Origin: Clostridium sp. BNL1100 | GTDB taxonomy: Bacteria; Bacillota; Clostridia; Acetivibrionales; DSM-1351 | NCBI RefSeq assembly: GCF_000244875.1 | Contig: NC_016791.1 | Location: forward strand, 4,159,001 to 4,223,000 | Direction of reading: 5' to 3' | DNA length: 64,000 nt | Part shown: piece by piece, positions 33,070-42,327 of the stretch | Layout: every line of letters begins with the position of its first letter | How positions within the stretch are numbered: the first letter of the stretch is position 1 | The notes under the pieces: model-generated | What the model saw: only the letters and a program-made list of their open reading frames with translations | Database searches by the model: none | Told to the model about the DNA's origin: nothing | Translations under genes and position numbers: made by a program

Positions 33070-33513
33070 CAAAAAGGTATAGATAATTTTCTTTACAACT
33101 TTTCAATTAAAAATGGTCTGAAACATTGAAAATTCGTGATACTGTCAGTAGAATTATTCAACTCACCGATGTAAAGGATAACATTTGTTTTCTTTTACAT
33201 ATTTAGAATATCACTTTGCTGATATCGCAAAGTCAACATATCAGTAATCGTATCATTAATATCACCACTAGGTTACTGTTGTTGCTGATTTCGGCTAAAA
33301 CTGTTAATAATAGTTGGGGGTTGGGTTTTCCGCATAAGAGTATGGGGGGCGGCTTCATCTATAACAGGGCAGTTTTCGTTGATAAAACTTAATCCCCTAA
33401 ACTCAAAATAATTAACCTGAAAAATTAAAGATTTTTCTCAACTTTCTGAGAAACGGAAAACCCTTATATTTCAACTATTTTAGTACGAATTTCTAAATGA
33501 TAATCACTTTCAT
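33070..33513. other. Gene-free region between serine recombinase and portal
   Basis: No supported gene. It includes a 10-bp inverted repeat GGGTTTTCCG (33323-33332) / CGGAAAACCC (33455-33464) flanking an unusually G-rich tract (TATGGGGGGCGGC), and AATATCAC/GATATTCT-type palindromes near 33205-33270. A leftward frame reading through 33270-33430 is open but lacks any start codon. Composition and hairpins suggest a packaging site, a replication origin or a recombinase res site. Confidence 0.45.
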
Positions 33514-34815
33514 TTACTCTTTATTCTCTCCAGTGTCAGAACCTTCTTTTTGAATCCTCTCCATTTCCATTGAAACATTATTGGTTAGCGGTGACTTCTC
33601 AATTATTGTCTGTTTACTTATAGCACCCATATCAAACTGAGTTTTCAAATTACTGATAACCTCTCCTGTTGCTACAGGAATACTATAATTGAACTCTACA
33701 TCAACATACTCCCCTGTACTAAAATGTACTCCCTGCATATCTAATATTTTTGTTATTACATCAAACCTCTTCCTGAATCCCTCTTTCAACCATTTTTCAC
33801 TTTGCATAGCCTTAACGCTTGCTAAATGGAATAATAATTTTAAACTAACCTCAGAAACATTGGCAACATTGCTATTACTTGAAATGATTCCAGGTATGCA
33901 AGCAATATCATTAAGCATCTGCTTTAAGTTATCAAGATATAATTTGATGGTATTATAGTCCATGTTAGTGGATACTACCTTGTAATCTCCCGCATCAAGA
34001 TTAATGACATAACCTACTGCATCGGCAGGAATACTGCTTTCAATTCGTTGTCCAATAGCAACATTCATTGGATTTAAACTATTAGTATAAATAGAATCTC
34101 CCAACTTTGAATATATATCTTCCAGTTCGTCAAGAATCGGCTTAATATCATCCAATTCGCTCTTACCGAAATTATCATCCCAATCTGAATAATTATGATA
34201 ATGAATCGGCAACCCCGCAACATTAATTTTAGTATCAATTAAATGAAGTTCTCCTCCCTCATTGCTCCAATGCTCTACATATGTAGGATAGTAAACATTA
34301 TAGAAACTAATATTACTTACGGCATCTGTCCAATGCTCAACAAATCCGATATATTCTCCTGTATCATCTGAATATACAGGGAAACCATCTTCACTATTTA
34401 TAAGTTTAGATTTTATGACTCCATCATTTATATATATAACTTCATAGCAATCAGCAAATTTATTTACCTTGTCCAATATTAGGAAATCCGTATTGTTAAA
34501 CTGTCCTAACCTATAAACATTATTAAATTCCTTGACCATATTCTCAGTACCGCTCAATGATACTGACTTACCCAACAAGTATGTACTATGAAAATTCAAG
34601 ATGGTCTTAGCATACTGGAGAATAATTTTTCTAGTAATAAATTCCTTGCCTTTATACTTAGCATCCTCTCTTAATAATACTTTATGAATACCTTTTAAAT
34701 AGTTCCTATTATCAATAACCTTAGATATTCTTTCTATATGAAATCCCTTCTTAACCTCTTCGGAAAACCATTCCGTTGGGTTATCGTATTTATTTATATA
34801 ATCTTGTAATGTCAT
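33514..34815 (-). CDS. Phage portal protein (SPP1 gp6 type)
   Basis: A 433-residue portal of the SPP1 Gp6-like family, which forms the dodecameric DNA gateway of the capsid. Early residues RNYLKGIHKVLLREDAKYKGKEFITRKIILQYAKTILNFHSTYLLGKSVSL match the family beginning, and the long helix region near residues 270-330 (DNLKQMLNDIACIPGIISSNSNVANVSEVSLKLLFHLASVKA) matches the clip/stem. It follows the large terminase by 125 bp on the same strand. The C-terminus is acidic (GSDTGENKE). No MuF-like or minor head gene follows, which is unusual. Confidence 0.85.
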   Translation of the reverse strand: MTLQDYINKYDNPTEWFSEEVKKGFHIERISKVIDNRNYLKGIHKVLLREDAKYKGKEFITRKIILQYAKTILNFHSTYLLGKSVSLSGTENMVKEFNNVYRLGQFNNTDFLILDKVNKFADCYEVIYINDGVIKSKLINSEDGFPVYSDDTGEYIGFVEHWTDAVSNISFYNVYYPTYVEHWSNEGGELHLIDTKINVAGLPIHYHNYSDWDDNFGKSELDDIKPILDELEDIYSKLGDSIYTNSLNPMNVAIGQRIESSIPADAVGYVINLDAGDYKVVSTNMDYNTIKLYLDNLKQMLNDIACIPGIISSNSNVANVSEVSLKLLFHLASVKAMQSEKWLKEGFRKRFDVITKILDMQGVHFSTGEYVDVEFNYSIPVATGEVISNLKTQFDMGAISKQTIIEKSPLTNNVSMEMERIQKEGSDTGENKE

Positions 34816-34939
34816 GGCTTATACCTAACCTTTCTAAAAGTTTTGTACAAATAAAAAAAGCCTTATAGAAAAAACAATTTTGCAGTAGTAATGTAAATTT
34901 ACTTCCACGCACAAAAGTTTTTATAAGTACCTTTTTGAA

Positions 34940-36511
34940 TTAAAATGAATAATAAAAGGGTGACTTCATTCCTGCAATTGCAAGACACAAACTCATTACC
35001 AAGTCATCATGTCTACCAGAAATAGCACCCATTTTACCTGTATCAGATATTGAGAACACCTTCATTTCCTCTAATATCTCCTTGCTATTCAGTTGTATTT
35101 GCCCACACTCAAACATTTCACGGCAGTCATTTACAATTATACTTTTTGTCTTATTATTGGTATCAAATCCGACCTGCCACCTCTCACGATTAAATTCATC
35201 ATATGACTTATATTTGTGCATATTCATGTAAGAATAATCGTATCTGAGCCTCTCCAATACAGAATGACCTCCACTGGCTTTCTCTACCGTCAATAATGCT
35301 TTGTTATAATAACGTCCAATATCATTGATAATCCCTGCAAATTCATATGGCTTGATTTTATTGTTCTTAAACATGGCAACTTCTTTTCCGTCTTTATCTA
35401 GGACAATAGCACAGGAACTATCAGAACCAATACCCTCTGAGCAATCCACACCAACATAATACCTTTGATTAGGTTTTGTTATATCATAAATAAAAAATGA
35501 CCTGCCGTAATGATTCTGCAAGGTCACTGGTAATCCAGATATATTTGATTTTGGTATGTACCTCTCTTTTTTCTGGATAATTGACTTTTCAACCATATCA
35601 ATTCTTTTATTATCAAAGATATTTGCTCCAGTGTTTATGAAGCACTCAATATCAGTCGATGGATATTCAACGTGGAAATCTTCCAAACTACTATCATTTA
35701 TCTTATCCCTACGCCAAATTAATTGTTCAATGGTTGCTCCAAGTTCCAGTAGTTGATTTTCCTCTTCATCCAGTTCGTCAACTGTAAGCAATTTACCGTG
35801 TCTGGCTCTATATTTTTTTACTGCCTGTTGATACTGTTTTTCAAATAACCCTCTCCCGTTAATCCAGTTAAAGAAGAATGACTTATAACTATTTTCACTG
35901 TTCTTTGCCTGATAGTATGTATCTGCAAACATATTCAAACCACAAGCAGTAGATTCAATAAGAATCCTACCACTTTCTGATACGGCTTGAGTGATACTGT
36001 TTAATTGTTTCTCTGGATTCTTCCAAAATGCAAATTCTGATAAATGGACAATTCCATTTAAAGTATCCCCTCTCCCCAAATCTTGATTTCCTGCTGTTGT
36101 ACAGGTGATTTTTGAACCATTTGACATCTTTAATTCCTGACGGTTATTGGTCATTAGTTTCGGTTTGATAAAATCAGGTACACTATTGAATTGTTGCTTT
36201 AATTTATCAAATATAGTATTTGTAGATTTTTGACTATGGCTCACCAGTAGACAGGTTGTATTAGGATGGACAATGCAAGCCCTGATACTAAGTGCTACAA
36301 CTATAGATGATATTCCTAATTGTCTGCTTTTAAGGACTATGGATTGATTCTCCATTTCCTCTACAAACTTTCGTTGTTCATCTGTCGGTATAAACGGTAC
36401 TATTTTACCACTCTTATCTGCAATCTTTATAAATGTCTTTATCCAATCAATCTCGTGTCCGTCCTGCCATAAGTATTCCAACTTCTTCATATCATCTGTA
36501 GATAGTGGCAT
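34940..36511 (-). CDS. Phage terminase large subunit
   Basis: A 523-residue packaging motor: an N-terminal ATPase with a Walker A-like loop KSRQLGISS (61-69), Walker B-like NGIVHLSEFAFW where Ser replaces the usual Asp, a coupling motif ILIESTACG, and a C-terminal RNase H-like nuclease with YYVGVDCSEGIGSD and later HDDLVMSLCLAIAG. Start ATG 36511 fits GGCGGTGAG upstream and leaves a single base after the small-subunit stop; GTG 36520 is the alternative. It should act with the portal to fill the capsid. Confidence 0.9.
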   Translation of the reverse strand: MPLSTDDMKKLEYLWQDGHEIDWIKTFIKIADKSGKIVPFIPTDEQRKFVEEMENQSIVLKSRQLGISSIVVALSIRACIVHPNTTCLLVSHSQKSTNTIFDKLKQQFNSVPDFIKPKLMTNNRQELKMSNGSKITCTTAGNQDLGRGDTLNGIVHLSEFAFWKNPEKQLNSITQAVSESGRILIESTACGLNMFADTYYQAKNSENSYKSFFFNWINGRGLFEKQYQQAVKKYRARHGKLLTVDELDEEENQLLELGATIEQLIWRRDKINDSSLEDFHVEYPSTDIECFINTGANIFDNKRIDMVEKSIIQKKERYIPKSNISGLPVTLQNHYGRSFFIYDITKPNQRYYVGVDCSEGIGSDSSCAIVLDKDGKEVAMFKNNKIKPYEFAGIINDIGRYYNKALLTVEKASGGHSVLERLRYDYSYMNMHKYKSYDEFNRERWQVGFDTNNKTKSIIVNDCREMFECGQIQLNSKEILEEMKVFSISDTGKMGAISGRHDDLVMSLCLAIAGMKSPFYYSF

Positions 36512-36512
36512 A

Positions 36513-36914
36513 TCACTCACCGCCTTTTTTCTTTAAAGCAGGAATATCTACATTTCTTAAAAAGTCATGTATTTCATCTGTTGACTCATTAAAAAATTCC
36601 GATTTACTAAATGATTCAATCCATTTAGCACTATTCACATCACCTTGTAATGCCTTTTCCAATTGTTTCTGATATATCTTAACCATATTAAGCGTTTTGG
36701 TTTTCTTCAAATAGAATTGCATTGCTTCCTGAACGTCTTGCCTTTTTATCCATTCCTTGGTGACTTCAAATGGCACATCCTGTAGATTTTTACGTGACAA
36801 TTCTTCAAAAGGAATCCGTTCCTCCTCTGGTGTCATCCACCATTCCACAAAATAAGCTATTCGATTTGGTACAATTTCTTTTAATTGTGTTGTTAATGAA
36901 AACTCCTTTTTCAT
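36513..36914 (-). CDS. Probable terminase small subunit
   Basis: A 133-residue, mostly helical protein directly before the large terminase, the usual place for the DNA-recognition subunit. It lacks an obvious N-terminal helix-turn-helix; the middle (EVTKEWIKRQDVQEAMQFYLKKTKTLNMVKIYQKQLEKALQGDVNSAKW) resembles the oligomerisation part of small terminases. ATG 36914 is used because GAGAGGA lies ten bases upstream. Function assigned mainly from position. Confidence 0.6.
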   Translation of the reverse strand: MKKEFSLTTQLKEIVPNRIAYFVEWWMTPEEERIPFEELSRKNLQDVPFEVTKEWIKRQDVQEAMQFYLKKTKTLNMVKIYQKQLEKALQGDVNSAKWIESFSKSEFFNESTDEIHDFLRNVDIPALKKKGGE

Positions 36915-36990
36915 ATTAATTTCACTTCCTCTCAAAAATAGAAAAAGGACTCCTATTTAGAAGCCCTCCAATAATGAAGGATGGACTGAT

Positions 36991-38976
36991 TTAGTCCACC
37001 CTCATAATAATAAAAGGATATCCGTCTGTAGATATCCCAAGTTGTTCCTTTATTTCTTTGTTGACTCTGATTCGTTTGAATCCAAGTTTCTCTAATTGAC
37101 CTCGCATTTTACGCAACTGTATTTCCGTTACTTCCCACCGATATTCCTTTGAAAGATACATAATCAATTCTTTTTCAGTTGTGTATCTTTTATCTTTTAT
37201 TAATACCTGAATACAACTGGTAATCTTATCAACTCTCTCAGTACTTTTTTTGCTAGTTGTTCTATCAGTAATTTTTGTTATTATTTCACCAGTATCAATG
37301 TTTATAAATTCAGTTGCAACTTTTTTATGTTGTGGGTAAATATGTTGTGCAACTTCAAGTCCCTCTCCACGGTAAAACATTTCATATGAAGCACCTTTTA
37401 CAGTATATCCATTATTCTTCCACTTAATCCCTTGTTGCTCAACGATGTTCAATTGTTCAAATACCCATGAAGGGATCGAATAGAAGTTTATTCTTTTGTC
37501 TGTACCCTTATCAATAGATAATGCCTGTGCCTTTTTAAGCATAACCTCTGGAATTTTATCATCATCAAGTTTTCTAACTAAATCATGGTAAACCAGCACC
37601 GCTATTCTTTGGCTTAACTTATTAAGATTATTAGCATAAGTTTTTGTAATCTTAGCCAACTCACTTAATGAAATAAAGAAAACAGCATCGCCATCAGAAT
37701 TCATATAGTTATCTCCATAGATATTATCTTTAGCTATATGAACCAGTGTACAAAATAAATCCTTGACGTATCGTATATTTTTATCTGCCACTGGACATAG
37801 TTCTGCAAAAATATTCATATCCAATTTATAAAGGATACTGTCTAAGTTGGCTTTCTGCTCAATACTCCAACTGCTTTCCTTTATTGATAAATTGTAAATA
37901 TTTTTAATGAATTCTATTGCCTTATACTCGCTCTTGAAATTACCTAACTTCTCAATCAGTTGCTTTACATTCATGGTAAGACCACAATTATCACTAAAGC
38001 ATTTATAAAGCCATACACCTTCGTCATTTTTGAATACGCTAGCAGAAGGGCTATTGTCTTGGTGGAATAAACATTTAATTGATTTAGGATATTTTAACTC
38101 TAATAATTCAACCATATTGATATTATGATAAATGTAATACCAGAACTCAGAAACATTATTAAATTCAATAGGATTATTATTGATTTTTTCTTTAAGGTAA
38201 TCAGCATTTCTTTCTCTTAATGCCTTTATGTTATAGTATTCTGTAGTGTTTTTAGAAAGGGGTACTAATATATTAGATAAGTTATTATATTCATTTAATA
38301 TATTGGTACCCTTTTCTTGAACCTCTTTATTACCAACCTTTTTAGATACTTTATTGGTTGTATAGTTATTAATTTCTATATCCTTAGACATATTGATTAA
38401 AAAATCTGAATCAATAATGTTACCACTATCAAATACAATATTATTTCCTGCATAATAAAATCTATTGAGATTCTTACATTGTTCATCAACCTCTCCAATA
38501 GTATTCATAATATATAACTGTATCTTTTTAGCAGTAATAAAATCATCAATTGGCTTATCGAGAATGAATACTAATCTCATTTTATGCCAATTATCTTTAT
38601 GACTAAAAGATGTATATATTAGGGTAGGAATAAGATTAATTTGTTTACAATAATCAATAATATCATCATATGTCCTATGTTTATTTATAAGATATTCTTT
38701 GCATAGTACCTGATAATCACTTTCACTCATTCCTTTTGGTCTTGAAGGTTTATTATCAATATCTATCATAAACATCTGCTGGGATTTCCAAGAATCCTCT
38801 TTTCCACCACAATATGATGGTCTTATTGTTTTCCCTTGTAGAATACTTTCCTTAATTTCATCTATTGAATACTCACTAGCAGTTTCTATACTCATCCTAT
38901 TTACTATTTTTCCAACCTCGAAGCCAGAAGGTTTTGAGGTAAATAATTTATTATCTATTACGCATTTTATTTTCAT
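36991..38976 (-). CDS. Replication primase with AEP-like and zinc-finger domains
   Basis: A 661-residue protein. Residues about 60-190 look like an archaeo-eukaryotic primase core: motif I hhDhD in FMIDIDNKP (Asp72, Asp74) and downstream YTSFSHKDNWHKMRLVFILDKP. Residues about 300-332 form a CHC2-type zinc finger (Cys302, His305, Cys326, Cys331). The C-terminal ~200 residues are helical with a winged-helix-like end. It should prime replication of the element. No helicase domain with Walker motifs is seen, so host or helper helicase would be needed. ATG 38976 follows GAAAGGAA; an upstream in-frame start at 39021 is poorer. Confidence 0.65.
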   Translation of the reverse strand: MKIKCVIDNKLFTSKPSGFEVGKIVNRMSIETASEYSIDEIKESILQGKTIRPSYCGGKEDSWKSQQMFMIDIDNKPSRPKGMSESDYQVLCKEYLINKHRTYDDIIDYCKQINLIPTLIYTSFSHKDNWHKMRLVFILDKPIDDFITAKKIQLYIMNTIGEVDEQCKNLNRFYYAGNNIVFDSGNIIDSDFLINMSKDIEINNYTTNKVSKKVGNKEVQEKGTNILNEYNNLSNILVPLSKNTTEYYNIKALRERNADYLKEKINNNPIEFNNVSEFWYYIYHNINMVELLELKYPKSIKCLFHQDNSPSASVFKNDEGVWLYKCFSDNCGLTMNVKQLIEKLGNFKSEYKAIEFIKNIYNLSIKESSWSIEQKANLDSILYKLDMNIFAELCPVADKNIRYVKDLFCTLVHIAKDNIYGDNYMNSDGDAVFFISLSELAKITKTYANNLNKLSQRIAVLVYHDLVRKLDDDKIPEVMLKKAQALSIDKGTDKRINFYSIPSWVFEQLNIVEQQGIKWKNNGYTVKGASYEMFYRGEGLEVAQHIYPQHKKVATEFINIDTGEIITKITDRTTSKKSTERVDKITSCIQVLIKDKRYTTEKELIMYLSKEYRWEVTEIQLRKMRGQLEKLGFKRIRVNKEIKEQLGISTDGYPFIIMRVD

Positions 38977-39068
38977 ATGTACATCACGATTCCTTTCAAT
39001 GCAAAAGGCAACTACCAACATTGAGTCAGTAATTGCCCTTGTCGTTTTGTCTATGTGTTTTTTTGTTA

Positions 39069-39221
39069 TTACTTTAAGTAATCGAGTACAAACAAATCTT
39101 TTCTACAATAACCTTGTAATAACAAATTTTCTCTTACTTCAAGCACCTTATCTATGAATTTTTCAATCAATTCACAGTATTGTTTATGCGAAAGTTCATT
39201 GTTATTACTAAACGAACCCAT
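39069..39221 (-). CDS. Small open frame, possibly the end of a frameshifted gene
   Basis: 50 codons from ATG (MGSFSNNNELSHKQYCELIEKFIDKVLEVRENLLLQGYC...). Upstream the same frame continues as TTFGFNRAIDKY but loses its start at a run of six A residues (39256-39261); one more A would join it to ATGGATAAAAAA and give a coherent ~65-residue protein. No good ribosome site is seen. It could be a real slipping gene, or a decayed one. Confidence 0.35.
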   Translation of the reverse strand: MGSFSNNNELSHKQYCELIEKFIDKVLEVRENLLLQGYCRKDLFVLDYLK

Positions 39222-39285
39222 GTATTTATCAATGGCTCTGTTAAAGCCAAATGTTGTTTTTTATCCATTCTATTTTTTGGACATG

Positions 39286-39316
39286 AAAAAGACCTCCGTT
39301 TTTAGGAGGTCTTTCA
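39286..39316. terminator. Terminator downstream of the 39333 small gene
   Basis: AAAGACCTCC pairs with GGAGGTCTTT around GTTTTTA. The perfect 10-bp stem with flanking T and A runs can work in both directions; in the element's leftward direction it follows the gene at 39333 by 17 bp. Confidence 0.75.
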
Positions 39317-39332
39317 TATATTGGCTCCCTAT

Positions 39333-39503
39333 TTAATAAATGTTTTGCATTTCTTTTCTTGTACCTTCATTATCTGTATACATGAGATACTTCGGATAAT
39401 CTTTACCCTTACCTTTTATGAATATATATGTTGTCGTCCAATTCTTTTTCCTAAATTTGTTTAATTGTATTTGCATTAAAAACAATATTAATTTATTTAG
39501 CAT
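39333..39503 (-). CDS. Small unknown protein of the element
   Basis: 56 codons (MLNKLILFLMQIQLNKFRKKNWTTTYIFIKGKGKDYPKYLMYTDNEG...), with GGGGGGAACTACTT before the ATG giving a plausible ribosome site and a terminator 17 bp after the stop. It is basic with a hydrophobic start. Not recognised. Confidence 0.5.
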   Translation of the reverse strand: MLNKLILFLMQIQLNKFRKKNWTTTYIFIKGKGKDYPKYLMYTDNEGTRKEMQNIY

Positions 39504-39537
39504 AAGTAGTTCCCCCCTATTTAAGCAATAATTAACA

Positions 39538-39693
39538 CTACATGTTCACATCTTTTTTTTTAATATCGTTTGAAAGCATTATAATATTTAAATCTTCATT
39601 GATTTTATTTAACCTTTTAATATTTTTTTTAATTTGTATATCGTTAATATTCCATCGAATATTTCTTATAAATCTTTTTATTTTATAAATCAT
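39538..39693 (-). CDS. Small lysine-rich unknown protein of the element
   Basis: 51 codons starting 17 bp after the DHH-like gene (MIYKIKRFIRNIRWNINDIQIKKNIKRLNKINED...). Strongly basic amphipathic helix character; GGTGATATT precedes the ATG. Probably co-translated with the gene upstream. Function unknown. Confidence 0.45.
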   Translation of the reverse strand: MIYKIKRFIRNIRWNINDIQIKKNIKRLNKINEDLNIIMLSNDIKKKDVNM

Positions 39694-39709
39694 AATATCA
39701 CCATATCCT

Positions 39710-40555
39710 TTACATATTTAATAATCGTTGACTATAATTGAAAAAATCTTTTCTTGTCAATGCACAACTGAATATATTCTCTGAAATATCTTGCTTTGAG
39801 ATATTAAGATTACATTTAGGTAATGATACTGCCTTATTCGTCAGTTCTTTACAAATTAAGAAATCAGTTTTGGGCATAAAAAAAGGAAGGTCAAATTCCT
39901 TCCTTAATCCTTCTAAATCAATATCTGTATTAAGTTTTTTATCCCATATTTCAATATTTTTATGTAGATTATATTTGTAAATAATCTTGTTGAAATCCTG
40001 TTGCGTATGTCGTTTAAGAACCTCATACAGTTCAGGAAATCCCATAACCTCTACCAAGTAATGTTTGTTTGAGATTTTATCATTTTGAAATGTACTATAA
40101 AAACCTTTATATGTGCTATCAATAGCAAGTAATATCATTTTACCCTCTTCGCTTTTGGGTAAAGGAATGTCATATAATGCCCATACAAGCAATAATGTAC
40201 TACCGCAATATTTCTGGAAGTAATTACTTCTGCTTACCTTGTCGGCAACATTGAAATTTATACTCTGCTCATTACAATAATCATCTGTTGAAAGCATCAC
40301 AACGTGATTATCAAAGCATTTAAAGTTCTTTATATTTACCGCTATATCTACACCTATTGGTCTTTTGCTTATATCCGCCTCATCTGTTACATAAACATTT
40401 GAGAAGTCATAAAAATATTGAATATCCCATCCTTTTACCTGCTTCAGTATTTCACATGAAAACAAACTATCAATATCATTACTTAAAATTAAGTCATAGT
40501 AATTCCTTTCTTTCCACCACTCAGGAAATTTATTTATGTAGTCGACCTTTATCAT
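39710..40555 (-). CDS. Degenerate DHH-like phosphoesterase of the element
   Basis: A 281-residue soluble protein. It has features reminiscent of the DHH fold: motif I-like LILSNDIDSLFSCEIL (about 22-37), motif II-like GVDIAV (68-73) and DNHVV (about 82-86) in place of the catalytic DHH. A C-terminal DHHA1 domain is not recognisable. DHH proteins are nucleases (RecJ, NrnA) or cyclic-dinucleotide hydrolases (GdpP). If the relation holds, the enzyme could degrade a nucleotide signal or single-stranded DNA. This is inferred from a few motif positions only. Confidence 0.4.
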   Translation of the reverse strand: MIKVDYINKFPEWWKERNYYDLILSNDIDSLFSCEILKQVKGWDIQYFYDFSNVYVTDEADISKRPIGVDIAVNIKNFKCFDNHVVMLSTDDYCNEQSINFNVADKVSRSNYFQKYCGSTLLLVWALYDIPLPKSEEGKMILLAIDSTYKGFYSTFQNDKISNKHYLVEVMGFPELYEVLKRHTQQDFNKIIYKYNLHKNIEIWDKKLNTDIDLEGLRKEFDLPFFMPKTDFLICKELTNKAVSLPKCNLNISKQDISENIFSCALTRKDFFNYSQRLLNM

Positions 40556-40892
40556 TTTGCATATTTGTTAGTTATTTGTTGCTATCTGCTCGCATATGTC
40601 CTACCTTGTATCTCCAGTAGTGCCTTATAAATAATTTTCACCTACTTTCCCATGTGCTTGTCGGGTTGTATCGTCAACCCCTAGAAGAATAACTTTCAAA
40701 TTATTCAACTCCTTTCGTCATATTAGTTTTATATATGAAATAAGCACTAAACCAATTGTTCAGTGCCTCTCCAAACCATTATTACTCATGAACTTCAATA
40801 AAATCATCTTTAGATAATAAAAAACGGACTAGAATCATTTGAACTTTCTTGTTTTTTTAAGCTTTACAAACATGAATTAATCTCCTTCGATT
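40556..40892. other. Gene-poor stretch between the DHH-like gene and the HTH gene
   Basis: Only very short frames occur. One leftward frame (ATG at about 40873, behind GGAGA) reads 12 codons, then a run of seven A residues where a one-base slip would extend it by about 14 codons. No structural RNA or repeat recognised. Confidence 0.4.
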
Positions 40893-41099
40893 TTATTTCT
40901 TTTCCTCTTCAAATTGCCGAATATACTCGTTATAATTTGATAAAATATAATCATCAATGTTCGTTTTACCGTTTTCCCACCTTGACAATAATGACTCACT
41001 GCAACCGCAGTACTGACTTATATCAATAAGCCGTACCCTGTTCCTCTTCCTCCATATTTGATATTGCTCACGTTCTTGTAAATTTGTTATTACTGGCAT
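40893..41099 (-). CDS. Small XRE-family helix-turn-helix protein
   Basis: A 68-residue DNA-binding protein with a Cro/C1-like HTH: EREQYQIWRKRNRVRLIDISQYCGCSESLLSRWENGKTNID. ATG 41099 is chosen because AAGAAGG precedes it with eight bases spacing. It follows a terminator and a palindrome TCAAAAATTTTTTGA (41118-41132) that might be its operator. Confidence 0.75.
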   Translation of the reverse strand: MPVITNLQEREQYQIWRKRNRVRLIDISQYCGCSESLLSRWENGKTNIDDYILSNYNEYIRQFEEEKK

Positions 41100-41117
41100 A
41101 ACTAAACCTTCTTCCAT

Positions 41118-41132
41118 TCAAAAATTTTTTGA
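41118..41132. promoter_or_regulatory. Palindrome TCAAAAATTTTTTGA, copy 1 (possible operator)
   Basis: A 15-bp AT palindrome identical to 43091-43105. Each copy sits just after a terminator and just before a new transcription unit of the element, the expected place for an operator shared by two promoters. Confidence 0.45.
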
Positions 41133-41137
41133 TTAAT

Positions 41138-41195
41138 AAAAAAGAAGAGTCAAATGGGTAACTGATATATATAAGCACCCTAACCCCTCTTCTTT
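41138..41195 (-). terminator. Terminator after the 41180 HTH gene
   Basis: Reading leftward AAGAAGAG near 41187-41194 pairs with CTCTTCTT near 41142-41149 with inner pairing GGGTTA/TTACCC-like, then TTTTTTATT. It overlaps the 3' end of the HTH gene. Confidence 0.6.
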
Positions 41196-41428
41196 CCTGG
41201 TTTTTTCTTTTTTTCTTGTATGATTTCTTGTTCAATTTCTTTTGGCTTTGGAACAATGATTCCGTTCAGAGCATCTATCCACAGTGGATATAATTCTTCT
41301 GGTATTGCTTGCTTTTGCCCCTCCAACATTGATATGTAATTTTTGCTGACATTTAGACAGTCGGCAATATATTGTTGTGTCATGTCCTTATGTAATCTCA
41401 ACATCTTTAACTTAAACCCTGATAGCAT
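41180..41428 (-). CDS. XRE-family helix-turn-helix protein
   Basis: An 82-residue protein with a canonical HTH_3 domain (KLKMLRLHKDMTQQYIADCLNVSKNYISMLEGQKQAIPEELYPLWIDAL) and a very basic C-terminus (KKKKPGKKRG). It probably regulates the element, perhaps via the repeated palindromes. It is 68 bp downstream of the capsid gene, an odd location because phage repressors usually sit next to the integrase. Confidence 0.85.
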   Translation of the reverse strand: MLSGFKLKMLRLHKDMTQQYIADCLNVSKNYISMLEGQKQAIPEELYPLWIDALNGIIVPKPKEIEQEIIQEKKKKPGKKRG

Positions 41429-41496
41429 ATTCCACCTGCTTTCTCAAATTTTATAGTAAGAGGAAGTCAAAATGACTTCCCCATACTTGGTTATAC

Positions 41497-42327
41497 TTAC
41501 GCTATTGTCTTTTTAAGAACTACAACGCCGTCGTCTGCAATTAGCTTAGTAGCATAAATAAAGTCACCTACAACATCAGTTGCTTTAAGTAATGCCTGTC
41601 TCTGTAACTCAATGTTAATATCCCTCTTTGTCATATAAGCAAGTGCATTTTTCTTCACTACAAGAGTTATACACTCATTAAGTGTTGAATCGTATGTACC
41701 ATGGTCAGCACAAAATACAGGTATGTTCCTGTAGTAGCCAATAAGACCATTTCTTATAATTCCGTTTCCATCTGTAGTATAAGTCTTATTCTTATCAACA
41801 AATTCATTCATTGCATAAAATGAATCAAGCAATAGAGAGTTAATAACTATACCTGCCATATCCTCTGTATCCTGTTCATCAGCAAATAAATTCATTCCAG
41901 ACGCCAATTCAGCAGCCGTAATTGCTTTTGCATCTGCTGTTGATTTCTTTAAAGAAGTAGTTAATGCTTCAGTAATCAAATCTGTATCAAGTTTTCTCGC
42001 AAATACAATACCTTGCTGAGTTGCACTTTCATTTACTTGGTCTCCGAAGGCAGTAATGTCATCAATATCGAATACTCTAACCGCTTTACCAATCTGCTTA
42101 ATTGTTGCTTGACTCTTATCTTGATCAAGACTCTCAGGTACAAGTGGAGTACCTTTTGTCATTACAGTTGCCTCTCCAATGGTCTTAAACTTAGGAAAAG
42201 TTACTGTATCACCTACAGTTGTATTTTTAAGAAATCCCAAATCAACTGCAAGATTAGCAACCTTTACTTTTCCTGCAAACTTTTCTCTTACAATTCCTGC
42301 GTAAACCTCTGTAATAATTAAACTCAT
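41497..42327 (-). CDS. Phage major capsid protein (N4-gp56 type)
   Basis: A 276-residue capsid protein of the HK97 fold, N4-gp56-like family: VGDTVTFPKFKTIGEATVMTKGTPLVPESLDQDKSQATIKQIGKAVRVFDIDD is the typical N-terminal part, FARKLDTDLI and GNGIIRNGLIGYYRNIPVFCADHG the later conserved segments, ending with VVLKKTIA. ATG 42327 follows AAGGTGA; the GTG three codons earlier overlaps that site. It lies 87 bp after the scaffold gene, the normal order for capsid assembly. Confidence 0.85.
   Translation of the reverse strand: MSLIITEVYAGIVREKFAGKVKVANLAVDLGFLKNTTVGDTVTFPKFKTIGEATVMTKGTPLVPESLDQDKSQATIKQIGKAVRVFDIDDITAFGDQVNESATQQGIVFARKLDTDLITEALTTSLKKSTADAKAITAAELASGMNLFADEQDTEDMAGIVINSLLLDSFYAMNEFVDKNKTYTTDGNGIIRNGLIGYYRNIPVFCADHGTYDSTLNECITLVVKKNALAYMTKRDINIELQRQALLKATDVVGDFIYATKLIADDGVVVLKKTIA

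Noticed and set aside
33270-33440. Open leftward frame next to the portal (reading ...NYFEFRGLSFINENCPVIDE...)
   Set aside because: No ATG, GTG or TTG start in frame after the upstream stop; kept only as a gene-free region note.
41068-41256. 62-codon leftward frame between the two HTH genes
   Set aside because: It overlaps both HTH genes and a terminator in another frame, with no ribosome site.
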